Positions 26,171 to 33,837 of a DNA stretch of 64,000 nucleotides are shown here, piece by piece (positions within the stretch are counted from its first letter, which is position 1; every line of letters begins with the position of its first letter). Under the pieces are notes generated by a model, which saw only the letters and a program-made list of their open reading frames with translations, was not told where the DNA came from and ran no database searches. A program made the position numbers and the translations under genes. Where the stretch lies: contig NZ_JACHJR010000001.1 in NCBI RefSeq assembly GCF_014203705.1, positions 4,340,001 through 4,404,000 on the forward strand, in the 5' to 3' direction. The stretch comes from Kitasatospora gansuensis (GTDB taxonomy: Bacteria; Actinomycetota; Actinomycetes; Streptomycetales; Streptomycetaceae).

Positions 26171-26199
26171 CGGGCCGCCGCCCTCGCGGCGGCGGCCCG
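26171..26199 (+). terminator. GC hairpin between YcaO and SagB genes
   Basis: Perfect 12-bp stem (26171-26182 with 26188-26199), five-base loop CTCGC, 8 bases after the YcaO stop. No U tract. It may attenuate or protect the transcript ahead of the dehydrogenase gene. Confidence 0.6.
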
Positions 26200-26222
26200 T
26201 CCAGCCCGGAAAGAGGTTTTCC

Positions 26223-27713
26223 ATGACCGTGACCGAACAGCTGCACCCCGACCTCACCGCCGAGGGCGGGACGCCGCGCACGCTGCTGCGGCTGCGCCCG
26301 GAGGTGGAGGTCACCGCGCAGGGCGACGACCTGGAGCTCAGCCACCCGTGGGGCCGGCAGCGCGTGCACGCGCTCGGCGCCGAAACCGTCCAGCGGCTCG
26401 CCGCACTGACCCGGACCCATCTCGACGTCGACGAACTCGCCGACGGTGGCAGGCTGTTCCACCTGCTGAGCCGGTTCCCGTACCTGGTCACCACGACCAT
26501 CGCCGACCCGCTCGGCGAGCCGATGGCCACCGCCGTGCCGATCGCCCGGGCGGCCGGCCTGCCGGGCCTGGTCCGGGCACCCGCCTCGGTGGTGCTGTCC
26601 CGCTTCGCCTACCTGCGCCGACTGCCGGAGGAGCACGCCGGGGCGTGCGTGCTGGAGTCGCCGATGGCGCCGTTCCGGCTGACCCTGCATCAGCCGGCGG
26701 CGGGGGCCTTCGTCGCGGCGGTGACCGCCTCCCGTTCGGTGGCCGAGGCGGCCATGCTGGCCGGGATCAGCGGGCCGGCCGGGCAGGCGCTGGCCGGACT
26801 GCTGGCCGGGGCCGGATTCCTGGACGACGGCGCGACCGGCGAGCCGCCGCTCTGGGACTTCCACGACCTGCTGTTCCACGCCCGCAGCCGCCCGGGCCGG
26901 CACGACTACCCGAGCGGGGGCGTCTTCGCCCACACCGACATCGCCCAACTGCCCGCGATCCCGGGTCTGGGGGCCCGGGAGGACGGCACCGGGATCGACC
27001 TGCCGGTCCCGGACTGGGACGAGGTGCTGGCCCGTGACCCGGTCCTCAGCGAGGTGCTCGAGGGCCGCCGCTCGGTCCGTACGTACGCCGAAACCCCGGT
27101 CACCCTGGCCCAGTTGGGCGAACTGCTGTACCGGGTGGCCCGGGTCCGCCGGATCGTGCCGGGCGACCCGTCCGACCCGCACGGCTACGACATCGTGGAC
27201 CGCCCCTACCCGGCCGGCGGCGCGACCGGCGAACTGGAGGTCTACCTCTCGGTGGTCCGCTGCGACGGCCTGGTGCCGGGCGTCTACCGCTACGACGCGG
27301 CGGCCCACCGCCTGCGACCCCGGCCGTTCGCCGGCGCGGCGGACGAGGCGGCGTTCCGCGAACTGATGACGGCGGCCTGGCGGGCCACCGGCTGCTCGGT
27401 GGACCCACAGGTGCTGCTCACCGTCACCTCCCGGTTCGGGCGGCTGTCCTGGAAGTACAGCCAGATCGCGTACGCGCTGACGCTCAAGCACGTCGGCGTG
27501 GTCTACCAGACGCTGTACCTGGTGGCGACCGCGATGGGTCTGGCGCCGTGCGGCCTCGGCTCGGGCGACACCGACGCGGCGGCCCGGGCCCTCGGCCTGG
27601 ACTGGACGGCGGAGTCCTCGGTCGGCGAATTCCTGATCGGCAGCCGCCCGGCCGACGTCCCGCGCACCGCCCACGGCTTCAACGACATCGTGGCGTCCAC
27701 CCGGGGGGCTTAA
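26223..27713 (+). CDS. SagB-type FMN azoline dehydrogenase
   Basis: 496 aa. The N-terminal half (1-260) is a leader-binding or dimer-type region of SagB proteins (PEVEVTAQGDDLELSHPWGRQRV, LHLLSRFPYLV-like stretch). The C-terminal half is a nitroreductase-fold FMN domain with RRSVRTYAETPVTLAQL, DRPYPAGGATGELEVYLSV, GVYRYDAAAH, SWKYSQIAYALTLKHVGVV and GLAPCGLGSG. It would oxidise the azolines made by the YcaO enzyme to aromatic azoles, using FMN. It is the last gene of the biosynthetic run, 60 bases after YcaO with a hairpin in between; GGAAAGAGG is the ribosome site. A palindromic repeat follows the stop. Confidence 0.92.
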   Translation: MTVTEQLHPDLTAEGGTPRTLLRLRPEVEVTAQGDDLELSHPWGRQRVHALGAETVQRLAALTRTHLDVDELADGGRLFHLLSRFPYLVTTTIADPLGEPMATAVPIARAAGLPGLVRAPASVVLSRFAYLRRLPEEHAGACVLESPMAPFRLTLHQPAAGAFVAAVTASRSVAEAAMLAGISGPAGQALAGLLAGAGFLDDGATGEPPLWDFHDLLFHARSRPGRHDYPSGGVFAHTDIAQLPAIPGLGAREDGTGIDLPVPDWDEVLARDPVLSEVLEGRRSVRTYAETPVTLAQLGELLYRVARVRRIVPGDPSDPHGYDIVDRPYPAGGATGELEVYLSVVRCDGLVPGVYRYDAAAHRLRPRPFAGAADEAAFRELMTAAWRATGCSVDPQVLLTVTSRFGRLSWKYSQIAYALTLKHVGVVYQTLYLVATAMGLAPCGLGSGDTDAAARALGLDWTAESSVGEFLIGSRPADVPRTAHGFNDIVASTRGA

Positions 27714-27732
27714 GGAACTGACGTTCGGAAGG

Positions 27733-27846
27733 CAGGGGCTCGGGGAACTGCGACGCCGACCCTTGCAAGGTGATCCGTGCGTAAATGGCCAGGCACTTTC
27801 GCAGTGACCCGAACGCCAGATCTCCTCGCAGTTCCCCGAGCCCCTG
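27733..27846. repeat. Palindromic interspersed repeat, copy 2
   Basis: 114-bp element bounded by perfect 21-bp inverted repeats (27733-27753 and 27826-27846). Orientation is opposite to copies 1 and 5. The conserved flank on its right (GTGCAACTGAGCGCCCTGCAA) recurs, inverted, left of copy 5, so the repeated unit is larger than the terminal repeats. It lies 19 bases after the SagB stop. Confidence 0.92.
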
Positions 27847-27878
27847 GATAGTGCAACTGAGCGCCCTGCAAAAGCCCT

Positions 27879-27927
27879 TGGACATGCCTGTGCCCCGCCG
27901 TGGAGTGGCGGGGCACAGGCATGTCCA
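27879..27927. terminator. 21-bp perfect hairpin, terminator for convergent genes
   Basis: Left arm 27879-27899 and right arm 27907-27927 pair without mismatch, loop of seven. It lies between the SagB gene and the stop of the leftward LuxR-type gene and can act in both directions. Confidence 0.85.
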
Positions 27928-27938
27928 GTTGGGTCGGC

Positions 27939-28607
27939 TCAGAGCCACCCGTGTTCGCGGGCGATCCGGATCGCGTCGCAGCGGTTCCGCCCGTGGGTCT
28001 TGGCGATCGCGGCCGAGACGTAGTTGCGCACCGTGCCGGGAGAGAGCGAGAGCGCGGCCGCGACCTCGTTGATGGTCGCCCCCTCGGCCACGTGGCCGAG
28101 CACCGTGAGCTCGCGCGGGGTGAGCGGCATCGCGGCGGGCCGCACCACGTCTGCCACCAGCCGGGGGTCGTACACCCGTCCGCCCCGGGCGAGTTCGCGG
28201 ACCGCCGAGATCAGCGCGCCCGGCGGCACGTCCTTGAGCAGCACCCCGGCGACACCGTCGGCGACCGCACGCTGCAGGTCGGTGGAGCGTGGCACCGCGA
28301 TCAGCAGCAGCACGGCGGTGGCCGGTGCGTGGTCGCGGATCAGGGCGGCGGTGGCGGGTCCGCCGGGTCCGGGCAGATCCGGGTCGAGGACGGCGACGGT
28401 CGGCCTGGTCCGGGCGGCCTCGGCGGCGGCCTCCTCGGCGGTGGTCGACTCGGCGACCACGGCGATGTCGGTCTCCCGGTCGAGCAGGGCGCCGAGCCCC
28501 GAACGGAACAGGTGGTGTCCGTCGGCGAGCAGGACGCTCACGGTGGGGGTCCCGGCGGTGGTGGCCGGGGCCGAACGGTACGGGGGGTGGTCCAGGAGGG
28601 TGATCAT
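27939..28607 (-). CDS. NarL/LuxR-type response regulator
   Basis: 222 aa. The receiver domain starts near residue 22 (VSVLLADGHHLFRSGL) with the likely phospho-Asp in VAVLDPDLPGP and a conserved Lys in GVLLKDVPP. The HTH is LTPRELTVLGHVAEGATINEVAAALSLSPGTVRNYVSAAIAKTHGRNR. No sensor kinase gene is nearby, so it is an orphan. It is convergent with the RiPP operon and the best pathway-regulator candidate by position. A perfect 21-bp hairpin ends it. Preceded in the same direction by an 83-aa secreted protein gene, with 69 bases between. Confidence 0.9.
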   Translation of the reverse strand: MITLLDHPPYRSAPATTAGTPTVSVLLADGHHLFRSGLGALLDRETDIAVVAESTTAEEAAAEAARTRPTVAVLDPDLPGPGGPATAALIRDHAPATAVLLLIAVPRSTDLQRAVADGVAGVLLKDVPPGALISAVRELARGGRVYDPRLVADVVRPAAMPLTPRELTVLGHVAEGATINEVAAALSLSPGTVRNYVSAAIAKTHGRNRCDAIRIAREHGWL

Positions 28608-28676
28608 CCGGCTACCTCGGTGGCGTTGAAGTGTCGGGCGAACAGGCGGGCAAGCCAGGTGCGGGGGTCGGAGGGC

Positions 28677-28928
28677 TCAGCCCCAGCCCCAGGTGTCCTG
28701 CGGGCCGGTGGGCAGCGGGGACGGGACGGCGGTGGCGGCGGGAGCGGGCGGCGGGGTGGGCAGACCGGTGGTGACGCTGTTGGTCGCGGCCAGGTCACCG
28801 GGGGCTCCGTCGGCCGTCAGGACGACGGAGGCCGGGGCGGGGGAGGCCAGCTGGACGGTGGCGGCGGTACCGGTCAGGACGCTGAAACCGAGGGCGACAA
28901 TCGTGATAAAACGGACCTTCTGCGTCAT
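28677..28928 (-). CDS. Small secreted protein, unknown function
   Basis: 83 aa: a signal-type N-terminus (MTQKVRFITIVALGFSVLTGTAATVQLASPA), then a Pro/Ala/Thr-rich linker and the unusual aromatic end PQDTWGWG. The ATG at 28928 is preferred over an upstream start, since GAGAGGA lies at a proper distance and the signal sequence begins there. Same strand as, and 69 bases before, the response regulator, so probably one unit. Not a recognised family; a peptide signal or a wall-exposed protein is possible. No Cys, so it does not look like a second RiPP precursor for the azole enzymes. Confidence 0.6.
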   Translation of the reverse strand: MTQKVRFITIVALGFSVLTGTAATVQLASPAPASVVLTADGAPGDLAATNSVTTGLPTPPPAPAATAVPSPLPTGPQDTWGWG

Positions 28929-29197
28929 GGGGGTGCCCGATCCTCTCGCATTTCGACTGAACCCCCGGGCTGCTTCCGGGGATCGAGGTGTGCGGCCGGC
29001 GGTCCGTACCGGGCCCCTGAGGGGCTGCTGTCCCGGTGTTTCGGTCCGTCGTTCTTGCCGACACCATGAGATTGGCGGTCCGGGGTGGTCCCTGTCAGCA
29101 CTCGGAGCTGGCACCAGAGTGCCGTGACACCCTGAGGCCAGCTCCGGTCACTTGGTGCCAGGGCGGCCGAACCGGCCCTGACCTGCCCGGATGCGGG

Positions 29198-29518
29198 TCA
29201 GGGGTGGCTGGGCAGCTCGAGCAGGCCGAGCGCGAGCCGGGAGTCGACCTCGCAGTGCAGAAGGTGCCAGCCGCTCAGCACGCCGCCGGCGCTGGTCAGT
29301 TCGTGCCACGCGTCGCGCAGCCCGTCCTCGGCGTCCAGCAGGTTGCCGGCCGCCACGAACACCACGGCGTCCAGCTCCTGCGGCGTCACCCGGATCCGCG
29401 CGTGGCTGAGCCGGGCCGGCCCCTGGAGCCCGCGCTCCAGGCCGTCCCGCACCACCGGTGCCACCGGAGGGCCGGCCGGGCGGCCGCTCGTCTCCAGATG
29501 GGCGCGAATCGCGTACAC
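29198..29518 (-). CDS. Hypothetical protein, 106 aa
   Basis: Third codon positions are strongly GC-biased, as in real genes here, which favours this frame over overlapping ones. The protein is soluble, with a predicted compact alpha/beta character (RIRVTPQELDAVVFVAAGNLLDAEDGL, then HELTSAGGVLSGWHLLHCEVDSRLALGLLEL). GTG start with a weak ribosome site. I do not recognise the family. Downstream, at 29104-29160, are two overlapping inverted repeats (GGAGCTGGC/GCCAGCTCC and TGGCACCA/TGGTGCCA) that could be its terminator. Confidence 0.55.
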   Translation of the reverse strand: MYAIRAHLETSGRPAGPPVAPVVRDGLERGLQGPARLSHARIRVTPQELDAVVFVAAGNLLDAEDGLRDAWHELTSAGGVLSGWHLLHCEVDSRLALGLLELPSHP

Positions 29519-29795
29519 ACCTGCAAGCCTGCGGCACCGAAAGCTCGCCGACCGGCAGTTTGCGGTGGCATCTCTCCGCCTGGCAGCAACATGTCGCGGG
29601 TCCCGGACGCGGTACGGCGGATTCCGCTATCTGACGCCCCGTTCGGTGCCCGCTCCTTCACGGTTCGTCCATCGGACCACCGCGATTGTCCGTAAGACTG
29701 TTCTATGTTCCTTCTCGTGACGGTACGCTGACCGCCTGTCAGGGACGGCCTGCAGGACGACCGGTTCGATATCCGGTCCACGGGGAGGGTGTGAT

Positions 29796-30827
29796 GTGTT
29801 CCGCACTTCTGGTGACGGGGCGTTGACCGAGTCGCAGCCGATGGGTCTCGACCCGTTCGGCGAGGCGGTCTACCGGACGATGCTGCTCCACCCCGAGTTG
29901 GACACCCAGGGCATCGCCGACCGGCTGGAGGCGCGCGAGCCCGAGGTCAGGGCGGCGCTCGACCATCTGGCCGACCTGGCGCTCACCCGGCCCACCGGGG
30001 CCGAGGACCGCTGGCGCGCCGTCAATCCCGAACTCGGGCTGGCGACGCTGCTCGCCCGGCAGGAGGCCGAGGCGGCCCGCCGCCAGCAGGAGATCGAGCG
30101 CAGCCGCGCCGCGATGGCCGGGCTGATCGCCGAGTACGCGAGCGTACGGGCCCCCAGCACCCAGTCGGGGGTCGAGCTGATCGTCGACCTCGGCGAGGTC
30201 CGCGGCCGGCTGATCCAGCTCGCCTCCGACGCCGCCGTCGAGGTGCTCGCGCTCGCCCCCGGCGGCCCGCAGCCGTTACAGGTGATGGAGGCCAGCCGCG
30301 CGCTGGACCAGGAGACCCTGGAGCGCGGCGTCCGGATGCGCACCATCTACCAGGACAGCGTCCGCAACGACCCCGCCACCGTGCAGTACGCCCGCTGGCT
30401 GCACGGTCTGGGCGGTGCCGTCCGTACGACGCCCACGCTGCCGCTGCGGATGATCCTGGTCGACAACGCCACCGCGATCGTCCCGATCGACCCGGAGGAT
30501 CCGCGCAAGGGCGCCGTGCTGCTGCACAGCCCCGGCGTGATCGCCGCGCTGCGGGCCCTCTTCGAGCAACTCTGGGACCAGGCCCGCACCTTGGGCGAGA
30601 CCGTGCAGCGCGACCCGCACGGGCTCACCGCGCAGGAGCGGGAGCTGCTCCGGCTGCTCGCCGAGGGTCTCACCGACGAGCGGGCCGGTCAGCGGCTCGG
30701 CGTCTCGCTGCGCACCGTCCGCCGGATGATGGCCGACCTGATGGTGCGGGTGGACGCCCGCAGCCGCTTCCAGGCCGGCATCCAGGTGGCCGCGCTCGGC
30801 TGGCTCGGCGAGACCACCGCGCGCTGA
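29796..30827 (+). CDS. Orphan LuxR regulator with TrmB-like N-terminus
   Basis: 343 aa. The N-terminus (GLDPFGEAVYRTMLLHPELDTQGIADRLEAREPEVRAALDHLADL) is a TrmB-type winged helix, followed by a coiled segment rich in Glu/Arg. A middle domain of TrmB-sensor or PLD-like character spans about 120-255. The C-terminal LuxR HTH is LTAQERELLRLLAEGLTDERAGQRLGVSLRTVRRMMADLM. Such proteins are common near antibiotic and RiPP genes in streptomycetes, and the ligand is usually unknown. GTG start after GGGGAGGG. An inverted repeat GACCGG/CCGGTC (29759-29778) just upstream could be a self-operator. Target genes cannot be read here. Confidence 0.85.
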   Translation: MFRTSGDGALTESQPMGLDPFGEAVYRTMLLHPELDTQGIADRLEAREPEVRAALDHLADLALTRPTGAEDRWRAVNPELGLATLLARQEAEAARRQQEIERSRAAMAGLIAEYASVRAPSTQSGVELIVDLGEVRGRLIQLASDAAVEVLALAPGGPQPLQVMEASRALDQETLERGVRMRTIYQDSVRNDPATVQYARWLHGLGGAVRTTPTLPLRMILVDNATAIVPIDPEDPRKGAVLLHSPGVIAALRALFEQLWDQARTLGETVQRDPHGLTAQERELLRLLAEGLTDERAGQRLGVSLRTVRRMMADLMVRVDARSRFQAGIQVAALGWLGETTAR

Positions 30828-30896
30828 ATCCCGGTCGCCGCCCGCCTGCCGCGCGGCACATGGGCCGGTGACTGCCGCCGTCGGATGAGTGGGTGC

Positions 30897-30960
30897 TGAT
30901 CCCGGACATGAAGGTGGGGTCAGGACTGCCGGGATCACGCACTGCGGAGGGGATCCCCTC
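30897..30960. promoter_or_regulatory. Inverted repeats upstream of the flotillin module
   Basis: Two symmetrical motifs lie in the 201-base gap before the membrane module. TGATCCCGG (30897-30905) pairs with CCGGGATCA (30929-30937), and the symmetry extends outward through GTGC and GCAC with one inserted base. A perfect 14-bp palindrome GAGGGGATCCCCTC lies at 30947-30960. Both look like operators; the regulator is not known. Confidence 0.5.
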
Positions 30961-31028
30961 GCTGCCACGCTGAGCCCGGCGGCGCAGCAGCGTCGGCAGC
31001 GGGGTTCTGCAGAGGCGGGCGACAGCAC

Positions 31029-31724
31029 GTGGGTGGGTTTTTGGGGGCGGTCACGGGATACCCCACCGTGCTCTTCACCTTTGCGCTGGCGGTCGTGGTG
31101 GCGTACTGGGTGGTGGTGCTGGTCGGGGGGCTGCACTTTCACGGAGGCCACGGCGGGGGCCACGGTGCGCACGGGGGCCACGGTGCGCACGGCGGGGGCC
31201 GTGCGGGCCACGGGGGTCGTGGTGGGCGCGGGGGCCACCACGGCCACGGGGGAGTGCAGAAGGTACTGGGCCTGGGCGGGGTGCCGATCACGGTGGGGGT
31301 CTCGCTGGTGGTCGCCTTCGGCTGGTTCGGTGCGCTGGTCGGCCGGGCCGTCCTCGGGGACCGGGCGGCTGGGGTCGTGCTGCCGTTGGCGCTGGTCACC
31401 GGGTGGGTGGGGGCGCGGGTCCTGGCGTGGCCGGTGCGGCGGTTGATACCGACCCCGGCCCCGCCGCCCACCCGGCAGGACTTCGTCGGCCGGGCCTGCG
31501 TGATCCGCACCGGTCGGGTCGGCCCCGACTTCGGGCAGGCCGAGGTCCGTGCCGCCGACGGCTCCGCCGCGCTGGTGCAGGTCCGGCAGAGCGTCGCGGA
31601 AGCGGGGGGCCCGGGAAGCGGGCTGACGGCGGGTGTGTCCGCGCTTATCTACGACTACGACGCGGCCGGCGAGTTCTTCCGCGTGATGCCCGAGGTCGTG
31701 CCCGGCCTGCCTGTCATCGACTGA
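31029..31724 (+). CDS. NfeD/YqiJ-like membrane protein with His-rich loop
   Basis: 231 aa. Three or so hydrophobic segments (VLFTFALAVVVAYWVVVLVGG; GVPITVGVSLVVAFGWFGALVG; GVVLPLALVTGWVGARVLA), then an OB-fold-like C-terminal domain (FVGRACVIRTGRVGPDFGQAEV, ALVQVRQ). This is the plan of YqiJ/NfeD partners of flotillins. Between the first two helices is a loop of about 40 residues made almost wholly of His and Gly, encoded in part by an 18-base direct repeat around 31159-31194; metal binding is plausible. GTG start. The flotillin gene follows after 47 bases. Confidence 0.8.
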   Translation: MGGFLGAVTGYPTVLFTFALAVVVAYWVVVLVGGLHFHGGHGGGHGAHGGHGAHGGGRAGHGGRGGRGGHHGHGGVQKVLGLGGVPITVGVSLVVAFGWFGALVGRAVLGDRAAGVVLPLALVTGWVGARVLAWPVRRLIPTPAPPPTRQDFVGRACVIRTGRVGPDFGQAEVRAADGSAALVQVRQSVAEAGGPGSGLTAGVSALIYDYDAAGEFFRVMPEVVPGLPVID

Positions 31725-31771
31725 TCCGTCGTCATCATCCATTCACAGTGAGCTCGTCCAAGGGGCCGGCC

Positions 31772-33814
31772 ATGTCTGTTGTCACCATCGGTATCGGCGT
31801 GCTCGTCGCCGTCCTGCTACTCATCGGCCTGGGCACTCTGCTGCTCTTCGGCCGGCTGTTCCGGAAGGTGGTCCAGGGGGAGGCGCTGATCATCAACCGC
31901 CCCAAGTCGGTCGATGTCACCTTCACCGGCGCCCTGGTGGTCCCGATGATGCACCGGGCGGAGGTGATGGACATCTCGGTGAAGACCATCGAGATCTCCC
32001 GCACCGGCCGGGAGGGCATGATCTGCCAGGACAACATCCGGGCCGACATCCAGATCACCTTCTTCGTCCGGGTCAACAAGACCGTCGAGGACGTCATCAA
32101 GGTCGCGCAGGCGATCGGCACCGACCGGGCCAGCCACCAGGAGACCCTGCAGACGCTGTTCAGCGCGAAGTTCGCCGAGGCGCTGCGCACCGTCGGCAAG
32201 CAGCTCGACTTCACCGATCTCTACACCAAGCGCGAGGAGTTCAGGGACCGCATCATCGCGGCCATCGGCACCGACCTGAACGGTTACCACCTCGACGACG
32301 CCGCGATCGACCACCTCGAACAGACCCCGATGGTGCAGCTCGACCCGGCCAACGTGCTGGACGCCCAGGGCATCCGCAAGATCACCGAGTTGACCGCGCT
32401 GGAGCACATCCGCACCAACGACTTCCAGCGCAACGAGGAGATGGAGATCACCCGGCAGAACGTGGACGCTCGGGAGGCCGTACTGGAGTTGGAGCGCCGC
32501 CGGGCGGAGGCGGAGATCCGGCAGCGCAAGGGGATCGAGACGCTGCGCGCGCAGGAGGAGGCGGCCACGGCGCAGGTCCAGGAGGAGGAGCGGCTGCGGG
32601 CGCACGGTGCGCTGCTGCGGACCGAGGAACTGCTCGGCGTCCAGCGGGAGAACCAGCAGCGGGAGATCGCCGTCGCCGAGAAGAACCGCGAGCGGGTGAT
32701 CGCCGTCGAGACCGAGCGGATCGAGAAGGACCGCCTGCTGGAGGTGGTCAACCGGGAGCGGGAGGTCGAGCTCTCCCGGGCCGAGATGGACCGGCAGGTC
32801 GAGGTGGAGCGCCGGGGCGTCGCCGAGGTGGTGCGCGAGCGGGTCGCGGTGGACCGTACGGTGGCCGAGCAGGAGGAGGAGATCAAGCGGGTCCGGGTGG
32901 TCCAGGAGGCCGAGCGGACCCGGCAGGCCGTGATCATCACGGCTGAGGCGGAGGCGCAGGAGCGGCTGGTCAAGGACATCAAGGGGGCCGAGGCCGCCGA
33001 GCAGGCCGCGCACTTCCGGGCCAGGGAGCAGCTGGTGCTGGCCGAGGCCGGGCAGAAGAGTGCCCAACTCGACGCGGCGGCTGCGGCCCTGACGGCGGAG
33101 GGCGAGCGGGCCAGGGCCGGTGCTGCCGGGCTGGCGCAGGCCGAGGTGGCGGAGCGTCAGGCGCTGGCCGAGGCGGCCGGGATCCGGGCCCGACTGGAGG
33201 GGGAGGCCGAGGGCCTGAAGCAGAAGGCGGCGGCGATCGAGAAGGTCGGCCTCGCCGAGGCGGCGGTCACCGAGAGCAAGGCGCTCGCGGAGGCCGTCGG
33301 CATCAGGGAGCGGCTGCTGGGCGAGGCCGCCGGGCTCAAGGAGAAGGCGGTGGCGATGGCCGCGCTGGACGAGGTGTCCCGGGCGCACGAGGAGTTCCGG
33401 CTGCGACTGGCCGCCGACAAGGAGATCAGGCTGGCCGCTCTGGAGGTCCAGCAGAAGGTCGCCGAGGCCCAGGCGGCGGTGCTGGCGGCCGGGTTGGAGA
33501 GCGCGGACATCGACATCGTCGGCGGGGACAGCGTGTTCCTGGAGCGGCTGGTCGGCGCGGTGTCCTTCGGCAAGGGCATCGACGGTGTGGTCCGGAGCTC
33601 GGAGACCGTGCAGACGCTGGGTGCGGAGTGGCTCGGTGGGGACCGGAGCTTCGGGGCGGACGCGACCGAGGTGCTCGGTTCGCTGGCGGCGGGTGGGCCG
33701 TGGAACCTCGCGATGCTGCTGAAGCTGCTCGGTACCAACGGAGTTGACGCCACGGTGCCGATCGCGCCGGTGCCGGCCGCCACGGTGCAGTCGGCCAACG
33801 GCAGCGCCAAGTAA
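31772..33814 (+). CDS. YqiK-type flotillin, SPFH domain protein
   Basis: 680 aa. One N-terminal membrane helix (IGIGVLVAVLLLIGLGTLLLFG), an SPFH domain (about 40-215, with IINRPKSVDVTFTGALVVPMMHRAEVMDISVKTI in parts), then some 350 residues of charged coiled coil rich in Glu, Ala and Arg, and a short Gly-rich end after residue 560. Flotillins assemble into membrane microdomains and tether partner proteins. It is longer than the E. coli YqiK. Neighbours on either side, an OB-fold membrane protein and a giant AAA ATPase, form a repeatedly seen module. GGGGCC upstream is only a weak ribosome site. Confidence 0.92.
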   Translation: MSVVTIGIGVLVAVLLLIGLGTLLLFGRLFRKVVQGEALIINRPKSVDVTFTGALVVPMMHRAEVMDISVKTIEISRTGREGMICQDNIRADIQITFFVRVNKTVEDVIKVAQAIGTDRASHQETLQTLFSAKFAEALRTVGKQLDFTDLYTKREEFRDRIIAAIGTDLNGYHLDDAAIDHLEQTPMVQLDPANVLDAQGIRKITELTALEHIRTNDFQRNEEMEITRQNVDAREAVLELERRRAEAEIRQRKGIETLRAQEEAATAQVQEEERLRAHGALLRTEELLGVQRENQQREIAVAEKNRERVIAVETERIEKDRLLEVVNREREVELSRAEMDRQVEVERRGVAEVVRERVAVDRTVAEQEEEIKRVRVVQEAERTRQAVIITAEAEAQERLVKDIKGAEAAEQAAHFRAREQLVLAEAGQKSAQLDAAAAALTAEGERARAGAAGLAQAEVAERQALAEAAGIRARLEGEAEGLKQKAAAIEKVGLAEAAVTESKALAEAVGIRERLLGEAAGLKEKAVAMAALDEVSRAHEEFRLRLAADKEIRLAALEVQQKVAEAQAAVLAAGLESADIDIVGGDSVFLERLVGAVSFGKGIDGVVRSSETVQTLGAEWLGGDRSFGADATEVLGSLAAGGPWNLAMLLKLLGTNGVDATVPIAPVPAATVQSANGSAK

Positions 33815-33837
33815 CCAGGGGAGCGGGGAGAGCAGCG

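Noticed and set aside
28677..28928. 83-residue secreted protein as a second RiPP precursor
   Set aside because: It has a classical signal sequence, no Cys and no azole-type leader motif.
31139..31260. CRISPR-like or non-coding tandem repeat
   Set aside because: The short repeats lie in frame inside a coding region and encode a His/Gly loop; there are no spacers.
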